Below are positions 1 to 7,441 of a stretch of DNA of 64,000 nucleotides, piece after piece. The stretch covers positions 2,125,639-2,189,638 of the forward strand of contig NZ_CH672414.1 of assembly GCF_000152785.1 (NCBI RefSeq). The letters run 5' to 3'. The stretch's first letter is position 1, and every line of letters begins with the position of its first letter. Origin of the DNA: Yoonia vestfoldensis SKA53 (GTDB lineage: Bacteria > Pseudomonadota > Alphaproteobacteria > Rhodobacterales > Rhodobacteraceae). The notes under the pieces are model-generated. The model was not told the origin of the DNA, did no database searches, and saw only the letters and a list, made by a program, of their open reading frames with translations. A program made the translations under genes and the position numbers.

Positions 1-264
1 CCCGCTGGGATCGACTGGATCATCCGCGTGGACGGGCATACCGACGACAACCCGATCGCCGCTGGCGGCCGCTTTGCGGACAACTGGGAATTAAGCCAGG
101 CCCGTGCGCTGTCCGTAGTGCGGTTCATGGTCGATGATCTGGGCATCCCACCAATGCGGCTGGCCGCAAATGGGTTTGGCGAATACCAGCCGCTGAACAC
201 AGCGGATACGGCACAAGCGCGCGCCCAGAACCGCCGGATCGAGCTGAAGCTGACCGAAAGGTAG
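1..264 (+). CDS. OmpA/MotB-family peptidoglycan-binding protein, C-terminal part
   Basis: The frame is open from the first base, so the 5' end lies outside the window. About 87 residues are visible. They carry the end of an OmpA-like domain: the core VDGHTDD near the left edge, then LSQARA and the closing NRRIELKL that typifies this fold. Family members bind peptidoglycan non-covalently and anchor outer-membrane, Pal or motor-stator-like proteins to the wall. No N-terminal part is available, so membrane topology and the exact subfamily cannot be decided. It converges on the Hint-domain gene that ends at 455; the ~190 bp between them hold a large inverted repeat. Family call fairly secure, specific role unknown. 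Confidence 0.8.
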   Translation, partial: PAGIDWIIRVDGHTDDNPIAAGGRFADNWELSQARALSVVRFMVDDLGIPPMRLAANGFGEYQPLNTADTAQARAQNRRIELKLTER

Positions 265-363
265 GGGCGGGGCGTTCCGCTTGGTCAACTTGCACCAGCG
301 GCTTGGAGTGCTGGTCCGGTATCACCAAATCGGCAGAGCAAGACACCAAGAATCATCCTTTGA

Positions 364-451
364 GTTTCGGGAAAAAAAATCCGCTGTTCACTGCCGCTCG
401 TTGCGCTCGAACGTCAAAAGCGGCAATCGGTTTTCCACTATTTCCCGAAAC
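364..451. repeat. Nested inverted repeat between convergent genes
   Basis: An 11-bp perfect outer inverted repeat (GTTTCGGGAAA at 364-374 with TTTCCCGAAAC at 441-451) encloses a 7-bp inner one (TGCCGCT 392-398 with AGCGGCA 419-425). It sits between two convergent 3' ends, where a bidirectional transcription end point would be expected. A run of eight A residues follows the left arm, which would read as a U tract for the leftward transcript. Function inferred from position only. Confidence 0.5.
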
Positions 452-454
452 GTG

Positions 455-1639
455 CTATGCAAAAACCAATGGCTGCGCATTGCGTTGATGGCGCGAGACC
501 AGATTGCGCGCGGGCCCACCAGTGACGACGGGGCGGGCGAAAGCAGCCGTTTCATTTTCCATGTCTGGAAACAGTTCAAGAAGTTCGTTGCGCGTCGCTA
601 TATCCAGGCTGCGCAGCACCATAGGTCCAAGATAGAAACTTTCCATCGGCGCGCCTTCGGCCAGAACGATCCGGTGCGCATCAAACATCAAATGGATGTA
701 ATCTACGTCAGTAATGTCATCTGCGCGCGCAATACCCGGCAGACCGACAAGGTCTTTGGCCGCGACCAGCACCTCGTCAGCGTCGAACATCCGCTGGGCG
801 ATACGCGAACGGATCAAGACCCGATGCTGAGGCGACACCATCATATCCCGCTTTGGCAAACCAGCGCCAAGCGCGCCGGCGCTGATGCGAACGGGGCACC
901 ATTTCGGCATGCGAGACAAGACGTCCGAACTGATATGGCGGCGACCGACCCATCGCAATTCCTGCAGCCCCGCATCGCAGGTCAGGATGCGATCACCCGG
1001 CAATAATTCCTCGATTAGGCGTGGGCCGGTCTCGGTTTCGATCAGGGTTCCCGCAGCAAAGCAGAACGGGAAAAAGCCGGTTTTCAGGACAGGTGCGGCA
1101 ACGCCAGACCCAAGGCGCACATCGTTGGAATACGGGTTAAATCCAGTCGGCCCCTCGCGCAGGCCGCCGCCACCGCGTTGCCAGGGATTGAAGCCCCCGG
1201 GATAGTCGTTGCCAACCGAAATCAGGGTAAAGGTTGTTCCGATCGGCGGTGGCCCAACCCATTCCTGGGTAACCGGATTCCAGCCTTCGGACATGACACT
1301 GCCGTTATACAGGGAATCTGCCAGAACGCTGACCTTTACCTTGCCGACAAAATAATCGATGCCGTTACTGTCACGGACGATAAACCCATAATCCATTTCG
1401 ACCGACGAGCCGGCACCAAAGCTGCGCCCGCTGATCGTATAGGTCTGGGATAGTCCCCTTGCCGCAGAAGGACTGTCTGCGAGCCCGTCGCCACGGACAG
1501 TCACGACCTGCCCCGATTCAGGGTTCCTGAGCGTTATCTGGTCGCCCGTTCTTGCTCTTCCCAGGTTGTCACTTTGGTTGAGCATGCTACGCGGATCATC
1601 CCATGCATCACGGTTGAACAAATAAAAACTGTAAGACAT
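455..1639 (-). CDS. Hint-domain (Hedgehog/intein-like) protein
   Basis: A 394-residue protein with a Hint_2-type domain in the C-terminal half. It opens with CFAAGT at about residue 195, the nucleophile cysteine context of Hint domains, followed by LIEELLPGDRILT and the later block MVSPQHRVLIRS. The C-terminal His-Asn pair needed for protein splicing is not seen, so it probably does not splice; such domains can still cleave autocatalytically. The N-terminal ~190 residues are Gly/Asn rich and show no family I recognise. Start at ATG 1639 is preferred over GTG 1642 because AGGAGG lies six bases upstream. Proteins of this kind are common and uncharacterised in marine alphaproteobacteria. Confidence 0.8.
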   Translation of the reverse strand: MSYSFYLFNRDAWDDPRSMLNQSDNLGRARTGDQITLRNPESGQVVTVRGDGLADSPSAARGLSQTYTISGRSFGAGSSVEMDYGFIVRDSNGIDYFVGKVKVSVLADSLYNGSVMSEGWNPVTQEWVGPPPIGTTFTLISVGNDYPGGFNPWQRGGGGLREGPTGFNPYSNDVRLGSGVAAPVLKTGFFPFCFAAGTLIETETGPRLIEELLPGDRILTCDAGLQELRWVGRRHISSDVLSRMPKWCPVRISAGALGAGLPKRDMMVSPQHRVLIRSRIAQRMFDADEVLVAAKDLVGLPGIARADDITDVDYIHLMFDAHRIVLAEGAPMESFYLGPMVLRSLDIATRNELLELFPDMENETAAFARPVVTGGPARNLVSRHQRNAQPLVFA

Positions 1640-1831
1640 CACGCGCCTCCTACAGCTATCCCTAAGAGCAAAAACTTAAAAAACTCTTTCGATGCGAAAG
1701 CGCGTCCATTTTGAAAGAAATTTTGTTTAGTTTTGATTCACACAGGAACGTCATGTCGCCATGCAGAGGTCGCCTGCCTTTGGCGATTAGCGGCCCGATC
1801 AGAACTTGCGCCATGCAGTCAGTTGCCCAAC

Positions 1832-1864
1832 AAAAACGGGCGCCAGCATCACGCCAGCGCCCGC
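1832..1864 (-). terminator. Rho-independent terminator after the ABC operon
   Basis: Read leftward, a GC-rich hairpin with a 7-bp CGGGCGC/GCGCCCG base and extra inner pairing is followed directly by TTTTTG. It lies just beyond the stop of the substrate-binding protein gene and fits as the end of the pyrimidine operon transcript. Confidence 0.75.
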
Positions 1865-1887
1865 ATTGCTCGTCATGACAGGTCAGA

Positions 1888-2874
1888 TCAGTTCAGCGCC
1901 TGATCCGTGATCAGATGCGTCCATGCGCCTGTGGGTGCAGCCGAGATCACGGGGTCAGACCCGCCACCCAGCAACGTCGCGACCGTACGTTCGTAATCGG
2001 CCGGGTCCAGCGCGCCGTTCGATCCAGCGGTCAGTTTGGCGACTTCCTGCATCATGCGGACCTGTGCGGCCTCTGACTGGGCGCCAGTTTCGTCATACTC
2101 GATGATGATGGCGCCTGCCGCTTCGGGGTTTTCCTCGGCCCATTTCCAGCCCTTCATCGAAGCGCGCACGAAACGGACCATCTTTTCTACGAATACGGGG
2201 TCTTCAAGGTTCTGTTCCAGCACATAAATGCCGTCTTCCAATGTGGCAACGCCCTGATCTTCGTACATAAAAGTGATCAGTTCGTCCGGATTTACGCCCG
2301 CATCCAGCACCTGACCATATTCGTTATAGGTCATGGTGGAAATGCAATCGGCCTGCCGCTGCAACAACGGGTCAACGTTGAAACCCTGCCGCAGCACCGT
2401 CACACCATCCGGGCCGCCATCGGTTGGGATACCGGCCTGCGCCATCCAGCTCAGGAACGGGTATTCGTTGCCAAAGAACCACACCCCGATGGTGCGTCCG
2501 CGGAAATCCTCGACCGATTCAATGCCGGTGTCTTTCCAGCAGGTCAGCATCAGGCCCGATGTCTTGAACGGCTGCGCGATGTTAACCACCGGCAGACCGC
2601 GTTCGCGCGCGGCAAGGGCGGATGGCATCCAGTTCAGCATCGCATCGGCACCACCACCGGCCAGCACCTGCGGCGGCGCAATATCGGGACCACCGGGCAG
2701 GATGGTGACGTTCAGCCCTTCGTCTTCGTAATATCCCTGATCGAGGGCAACGTAATAGCCCGCAAACTGGGACTGCGTGACCCACTGCAATTGCAGCGAC
2801 ACGTCATTGTCTTGCGCCTGAGCCACGCCGCCCAGACCGGCAGCAAGAGCCGCCGCAATCATCGTCTTTTTCAT
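1888..2874 (-). CDS. ABC transporter substrate-binding protein (NMT1/THI5-like)
   Basis: A 328-residue periplasmic binding protein. The first ~20 residues form a Sec signal peptide ending in AQA. The mature part starts with LQWVTQSQFAGYYVA, the signature of the NMT1/THI5-like group that serves nitrate/sulfonate/taurine- and pyrimidine-precursor-type importers. It is the last gene of a leftward run with two permeases and an ATPase, and the run begins with dihydropyrimidinase, so the likely ligand is a pyrimidine, hydantoin or ureido compound. The ligand itself cannot be read from the sequence. AGGAGG lies six bases before the ATG. Confidence 0.9.
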   Translation of the reverse strand: MKKTMIAAALAAGLGGVAQAQDNDVSLQLQWVTQSQFAGYYVALDQGYYEDEGLNVTILPGGPDIAPPQVLAGGGADAMLNWMPSALAARERGLPVVNIAQPFKTSGLMLTCWKDTGIESVEDFRGRTIGVWFFGNEYPFLSWMAQAGIPTDGGPDGVTVLRQGFNVDPLLQRQADCISTMTYNEYGQVLDAGVNPDELITFMYEDQGVATLEDGIYVLEQNLEDPVFVEKMVRFVRASMKGWKWAEENPEAAGAIIIEYDETGAQSEAAQVRMMQEVAKLTAGSNGALDPADYERTVATLLGGGSDPVISAAPTGAWTHLITDQALN

Positions 2875-2916
2875 TTTGACCTCCTAGTCAGTGTGATGCC
2901 CTCTTGGCGGGGCTTG

Positions 2917-3768
2917 TTATTTGCGTTGCGATGGGTGCCAGAAAGTCACCCGCCCCTCGATCCATGCGACAGCACCATAAAGCGTGCTGCCCGCAATCGC
3001 TGCGACAACAATTTCGGCCCAGACCATATCCAGCGCAAGCCGTCCAACGGATGTGGATATCCGAAAGCCCATACCCACCGTGGGAGAGCCGAAAAATTCA
3101 GCAACAATCGCCCCGATCAGCGCCAAAGTCGTCGCAATTTTCAGCCCGTTGAAAATGAACGGCATCGCCGCAGGCAGGCGCAACTTGAATAAGGTCTGCC
3201 AATAGCCCGCGCCATAGGTGCGCATCAGGTCGCGCTGCATCGCGGATGTATCGCGCAGCCCCGCGACGATATTCACAAGGATCGGGAAAAACACCATCAC
3301 CGCAACAACCGCCGCCTTGGACTCCCAATCGCTGCCCAGCCATTTTACGAAAATCGGGGCGATCCCGACAATGGGCAACGCCGCCATGAACCCACCCACC
3401 GGCAAGATGCCACGTGTCAGGAAATCCGACCTGTCCGCGAGTACCGCTACGGCAAAGGCGCAGATCATCCCGATGACATAGCCGGTCATCGCACCTTTGA
3501 CGATCGTCTGTTCGAAATCCACCCAAAGGATCGGCAGCGAGTTCGCAAAACGCTCTGCGATCATACTGGGCGGCGGCAGGACAATGGGGCTGACACCTGT
3601 CATGCGGACAAGAAGCTCCCAGATCAAAAGCAAGGTCAGCCCGAAAATCACCGGCACCAGCACGCGTATGATGCGCGCATCAGACATACGGCTGACTGCC
3701 AGCCGCGCATTAATGAACCAGCCCACCACCCAGACCGCCAGAACAGAGATCAGCGCCGGTCCCGTCAT
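2917..3768 (-). CDS. ABC transporter permease (second subunit)
   Basis: A 283-residue inner-membrane permease of the SsuC/TauC type. The cytoplasmic loop that contacts the ATPase is visible around residues 180-200 (the EAA-like loop, MRTYGAGYWQTLFKLRLPAAMPFIF in part). The frame remains open much further upstream, but that extension runs through the neighbouring permease in another frame. The ATG at 3768 shares the four bases ATGA with the stop of that neighbour, which argues for translational coupling and for this start. It pairs with the 3765-4685 permease to form a heterodimeric channel. Confidence 0.88.
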   Translation of the reverse strand: MTGPALISVLAVWVVGWFINARLAVSRMSDARIIRVLVPVIFGLTLLLIWELLVRMTGVSPIVLPPPSMIAERFANSLPILWVDFEQTIVKGAMTGYVIGMICAFAVAVLADRSDFLTRGILPVGGFMAALPIVGIAPIFVKWLGSDWESKAAVVAVMVFFPILVNIVAGLRDTSAMQRDLMRTYGAGYWQTLFKLRLPAAMPFIFNGLKIATTLALIGAIVAEFFGSPTVGMGFRISTSVGRLALDMVWAEIVVAAIAGSTLYGAVAWIEGRVTFWHPSQRK

Positions 3769-4685
3769 GCCGCTGCCATCCCCATCCGGCGCAGCGTCAA
3801 CCGCTCCATTGCGGTGAAGATAGCGACAAGTGCCGCCGCCGTGATCGCCGCGGCAAACAGCGCCGCCCACGTCACCAGCGGATTGCCATATTGATCCCCC
3901 ACCAGCATCCGCGCGCCAAAACCGGCCCGCGCACCTGTAGGCAATTCGGCCACGATCGCCCCCACCAGCGCCGCCGAAATCCCGATCTTGAACGACGCGA
4001 ACAGATACGGCACCGAGGCGGGCAACCGCAGCTTCCAGAATCCCTGCGAAGAACTGGCATAATAGGTACGCAGCAAGTCCATTTGCATCGCATCGGGACT
4101 GCGCAAGCCTTTGACCATGCCGACGACAACAGGAAAGAAACTCAGATAGGCGCTGATCACGGCCTTGGGCAGCAGACCTTGAATGCCAAACTGGCCCATC
4201 ATGACGATAATCATCGGCGCCAGCGCCAGAATCGGAATGGTCTGGCTGGCAATTGCCCAAGGCATCACGCTCATATCCATGGCACGGTTATGCACAATCC
4301 CCACCGCCAGCAGAATGCCCAGCGTGGTGCCAATGGCAAAACCCACCAGCGTCGCCGACAATGTTACCCAGCCATGATAAACCAGCGACTGGCGCGAGGT
4401 GACATTGCGCAGTGCAATCGTCTCCCACATCTCGCCTGCCACCTGATGCGGCGAGGGCAGGCGCGGACGGTCCAGCGTATAGGTCAGCGGGATCAGACCT
4501 GCATTGGCGAAACTCAGCCCCAGCCCCGAATAGCCCTGCCGTTCCGCAGGCGTTTGGGGCATCACCATCAGACCATCCCGCTGCGCCTGATCGGCGGTCA
4601 GATGCATGTTCATCGGCACCACGGCCAGCACCCAGATCACCAGGATCGCAGCAACAATAGTGAGGATCGGAAACAGCGATTTCAC
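3765..4685 (-). CDS. ABC transporter permease (first subunit)
   Basis: A 306-residue integral membrane protein with an N-terminal membrane segment, a periplasmic stretch and then about five more membrane segments. The EAA-like loop LLRTYYASSSQGFWKLRL near residue 205 is the docking site for the ATPase. It overlaps the next permease by ATGA. The 48-bp gap to the upstream ATPase gene holds a short hairpin followed by TATTTT, which may attenuate expression of the permeases relative to the ATPase. Confidence 0.88.
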   Translation of the reverse strand: MKSLFPILTIVAAILVIWVLAVVPMNMHLTADQAQRDGLMVMPQTPAERQGYSGLGLSFANAGLIPLTYTLDRPRLPSPHQVAGEMWETIALRNVTSRQSLVYHGWVTLSATLVGFAIGTTLGILLAVGIVHNRAMDMSVMPWAIASQTIPILALAPMIIVMMGQFGIQGLLPKAVISAYLSFFPVVVGMVKGLRSPDAMQMDLLRTYYASSSQGFWKLRLPASVPYLFASFKIGISAALVGAIVAELPTGARAGFGARMLVGDQYGNPLVTWAALFAAAITAAALVAIFTAMERLTLRRMGMAAA

Positions 4686-4707
4686 AACGCCCCTCCCTCG
4701 CTTTGGT

Positions 4708-4726
4708 CAAAATACTCCCGCCGGAG
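4708..4726 (-). terminator. Short GGAGTATTTT-type hairpin inside the ABC operon
   Basis: Read leftward, CTCC-GGCG-GGAG is followed by TATTTT. The same motif recurs at 31498-31518. The stem is only four to five pairs, so it would be leaky; it lies between the ATPase and first permease genes. Confidence 0.4.
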
Positions 4727-4733
4727 GCAGCGC

Positions 4734-5516
4734 CTAGTCATCCACATGCCCCGCCCGCAATCCTTCACGCACACGGTGCGCGATGTCGATGAATTCCTTG
4801 CTGTCACGAATATCCAGCGGGCGTTCCTTGGGCAGCGGGCTGTCGATCACATCGGTGATCCGGCCGGGACGTGGCGACATGACGACAATTTTGGTGGACA
4901 GATAGACCGCCTCGGGGATCGAATGGGTGACGAAACCGATGGTCTTTTCTGTGCGCGCCCAAAGGGCAAGAAGTTGCTCGTTCAGATGGTCGCGCACGAT
5001 TTCATCCAGCGCGCCAAAAGGTTCGTCCATCAGCAGGATATCCGCATCAAAGGCCAGCGCGCGGGCGATACTGGCGCGCTGCTGCATCCCGCCAGACAAT
5101 TGCCAAGGAAACTTCTTCTCGAACCCCGCCAAGTCGACCAGCGCCAGCACACGCGCCACGCGCTCGGCCTGTTCGGATTTAGAAAACCCCATGATCTCCA
5201 ACGGCAGTTTCACATTGCCGCCGATAGTGCGCCACGGATACAGCCCCGCCGCCTGAAACACATAGCCATAGGCCCGCGCGCGCCGCGCCTGATCAGGCGT
5301 CATGCCGTTGACGGACAAGGTACCGTCCGTGGGCGTCTCCAACCCTGCGATACAACGCAGAAACGTCGTCTTGCCACAGCCGGACGGACCGATAAAGCTG
5401 ATGAATTCGCCTTTGCGGATATCCAGATTGACGTCTTTCAGCGCATGCACAGGGCCATCATTGGTCTGGAACGTCAGGTTCAGCCCTTGCGCGCTGATTA
5501 CAGTATCGGCAGTCAT
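4734..5516 (-). CDS. ABC transporter ATP-binding protein
   Basis: A 260-residue nucleotide-binding subunit of the nitrate/sulfonate/taurine importer group. Visible motifs in order: Walker A GPSGCGKTT near residue 43, signature LSGGMQQR near 140, Walker B DILLMDEPFGALD just after, and the switch histidine in FVTHSIPEA near 195. The ATG at 5516 overlaps the stop of the dihydropyrimidinase gene as TGATG, so enzyme and transporter are translationally linked. A TTG three bases earlier is possible but less likely. Confidence 0.92.
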   Translation of the reverse strand: MTADTVISAQGLNLTFQTNDGPVHALKDVNLDIRKGEFISFIGPSGCGKTTFLRCIAGLETPTDGTLSVNGMTPDQARRARAYGYVFQAAGLYPWRTIGGNVKLPLEIMGFSKSEQAERVARVLALVDLAGFEKKFPWQLSGGMQQRASIARALAFDADILLMDEPFGALDEIVRDHLNEQLLALWARTEKTIGFVTHSIPEAVYLSTKIVVMSPRPGRITDVIDSPLPKERPLDIRDSKEFIDIAHRVREGLRAGHVDD

Positions 5517-6970
5517 CAAACCCCCGTCGCGGGAATGCCCGTCCGTTCAACCGGGCGGGGTGCGGTCAGTTCTTTCCACTTGGACAAGGCCGTATTGGTC
5601 GGCGTATTGGGCGCGCGCTTGACGAATTGGCCGTGGCCTTCGCGCGTGCGCATCTCGCCATCATGCACCGCGACATGGCCACGCGTCAGGGTAAAGCGCG
5701 GCAAGCCCGTCACTTCCTTGCCCTCGAAAACATTGTAGTCGATGGCGGATTGCTGGGATTTCGCCATGATCGTCTTGGACTTTTCAGGGTCCCAGACCAC
5801 CAGATCGGCATCGGCACCGACCAGCACCGCGCCTTTGCGCGGATAGCAGTTCAGGATTTTGGCGATATTGGTGGATGTCACGGCAACAAATTCGTTCATC
5901 GTCAGCCGCCCCGTGCGCACACCATGCGTCCAGAGCATCGGCATCCGGTCCTCCAGCCCGCCCGTGCCGTTCGGGATCTTGGTGAAATCTCCCACGCCAT
6001 AACGTTTCTGCGCCGTGGTAAAGGCGCAATGATCCGTCGCCACCACCGACAGGCTGCCCGATTGCAAACCGGCCCACAGGCTGTCTTGATGCATCTTGTT
6101 GCGAAACGGCGGCGACATTACGCGCCGCGCGGCATGGTCCCAGTCCTGATTGAAATATGCGCTTTCGTCCAAGGTCAGATGCTGGATCAGCGGTTCACCC
6201 CAAACGCGTTTGCCCTGCATCCGCGCGCGCCGGATCGCCTCATGCGCCTCCTCGCAGGACACGTGGACGATATAAAGCGGCACACCGGTCATGTCGGCGA
6301 TCATGATCGCGCGGTTGGCGGCCTCGCCCTCGACCTGCGGGGGGCGGGAATAGGCATGGGCCTCTGGCCCAGTGTTGCCTTCGGCCAGTAGCTTGGCAGA
6401 CAGTTCCGCAACCACATCGCCGTTTTCGGCATGGACCATCGCGATGGCACCCAAGGATGCGAGACGGGCGAAGGAGGCATACATCTCGTCATCATTGACC
6501 ATCAGCGCGCCTTTATAGGCCATGAAATGCTTGAAGGTGTTGATACCACGGTCGCGCACGACGCTTTCCATTTCATTGAAAACCTGTTCGCCCCACCATG
6601 TCACCGCCATGTGGAAGGAATAGTCGCAAGACGCGCGGCCCGATTTGTTGTCCCACATCTGGAGCGCATCATGCAGGCCTTGACCGGGGGCAGGCAGCGC
6701 GAAATCGACGACCATCGTGGTACCGCCCGACAAGGCCGCACGCGTGCCGGATTCGAAATCATCCGCCGAATAGGTGCCCATGAAGGGCATTTCCAGATGC
6801 GTATGCGGGTCGATCCCGCCCGGCATGACATAGCAGCCCGTGGCATCGAGCTTTTCGTCGCCCGACAGGTTCTGCCCGATTTCGATGATCTTGCCTCCGT
6901 CGATCAGGACATCCGCCTTATAGGTCAGATCCGCCGTGACGATGGTGCCGTTCTTGATGACTGTTGTCAT
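5516..6970 (-). CDS. hydA: Dihydropyrimidinase / D-hydantoinase
   Basis: A 484-residue cyclic amidohydrolase that opens dihydrouracil or dihydrothymine to N-carbamoyl-beta-amino acids, the second step of reductive pyrimidine breakdown. Metal ligands are visible: GGIDPHTH with His56 and His58, the presumed carboxylated Lys153 in FKHFMAYKGALM, and His180 in MVHAEN. Length matches the family. Start chosen at ATG 6970, preceded by GGGAGAG; the frame is open to 7003 but those residues are not conserved-looking. A hairpin and a GIY-YIG gene separate it from the amidohydrolase upstream. Confidence 0.93.
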   Translation of the reverse strand: MTTVIKNGTIVTADLTYKADVLIDGGKIIEIGQNLSGDEKLDATGCYVMPGGIDPHTHLEMPFMGTYSADDFESGTRAALSGGTTMVVDFALPAPGQGLHDALQMWDNKSGRASCDYSFHMAVTWWGEQVFNEMESVVRDRGINTFKHFMAYKGALMVNDDEMYASFARLASLGAIAMVHAENGDVVAELSAKLLAEGNTGPEAHAYSRPPQVEGEAANRAIMIADMTGVPLYIVHVSCEEAHEAIRRARMQGKRVWGEPLIQHLTLDESAYFNQDWDHAARRVMSPPFRNKMHQDSLWAGLQSGSLSVVATDHCAFTTAQKRYGVGDFTKIPNGTGGLEDRMPMLWTHGVRTGRLTMNEFVAVTSTNIAKILNCYPRKGAVLVGADADLVVWDPEKSKTIMAKSQQSAIDYNVFEGKEVTGLPRFTLTRGHVAVHDGEMRTREGHGQFVKRAPNTPTNTALSKWKELTAPRPVERTGIPATGV

Positions 6971-6992
6971 TGGTCTCTCCCTGTCTTCACCC

Positions 6993-7013
6993 GTCCCGGC
7001 CAAAAGCCGGGAC
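6993..7013. repeat. Short perfect hairpin between GIY-YIG and hydA
   Basis: GTCCCGGC (6993-7000) pairs perfectly with GCCGGGAC (7006-7013) around a five-base loop. It has no U tract on either strand. It resembles the CCCGGG-type palindromes at 7359-7420 and 10787-10850. Confidence 0.5.
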
Positions 7014-7024
7014 CTGTGCCCGGA

Positions 7025-7309
7025 TCAGACAGGTATATGGATGGTGATGTCCTGCCAATGCGGATTGGCCGTGTGGATCAATTGGTTTTTCCATGCGCGC
7101 CGCCACCGCTTGATCGCGCGTTCGCGGCGCAGGCTGGTGTCGAAATCGTCGTGCGTTTCGAACCAGACCAGCGTCTTGATCTTGTATTTCGCCGTATGCA
7201 CGGATCGGCCGTCGCGGTGGTGTTGCACGCGGGAATGCAGATCGCGGGTACGACCGATGTAGATCGCACCATTCGGGCGAGAGGCCATGATATAGACGAA
7301 ATGGGTCAT
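7025..7309 (-). CDS. Small GIY-YIG nuclease-family protein
   Basis: A 94-residue protein with a single GIY-YIG fold: FVYIMASRPNGAIYIGRT supplies both halves of the motif, then RDLHSRVQHHR with the conserved arginine, and a C-terminal RRERAIKRWRR basic patch. The family cuts or binds DNA; members this short are mostly uncharacterised. ATG 7309 is preferred because the GIY motif normally sits at the N-terminus; the frame is open to 7387 through the adjacent palindrome. It interrupts an otherwise catabolic operon and is bracketed by palindromic repeats, which suggests it arrived as a small mobile cassette. Confidence 0.85.
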   Translation of the reverse strand: MTHFVYIMASRPNGAIYIGRTRDLHSRVQHHRDGRSVHTAKYKIKTLVWFETHDDFDTSLRRERAIKRWRRAWKNQLIHTANPHWQDITIHIPV

Positions 7310-7358
7310 GTCGCAGTTTTGGCTGGATCTGATGACCAAGTGGTAAATGCTCATCGCA

Positions 7359-7420
7359 CCCCGGACTTGATCCGGGGTCTCGGGCAAAGGTTGGCGAGAG
7401 GCCCCGGATCAAGTCCGGGG
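7359..7420. repeat. Inverted pair of 19-bp palindromic repeats
   Basis: CCCCGGACTTGATCCGGGG at 7359-7377 recurs in exact inverted orientation at 7402-7420. Each copy is itself nearly palindromic, so the pair can fold into a long stem or two small ones. The arrangement is like paired REP elements. It lies between the amidohydrolase stop and the GIY-YIG gene. Confidence 0.8.
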
Positions 7421-7441
7421 CGCAGAGGTGTGCACCGACAC

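Noticed and set aside
3769..4260. N-terminal extension of the second permease to 4260
   Set aside because: It runs through the first permease in another frame and has no family similarity; the ATGA overlap at 3768 gives a natural start.
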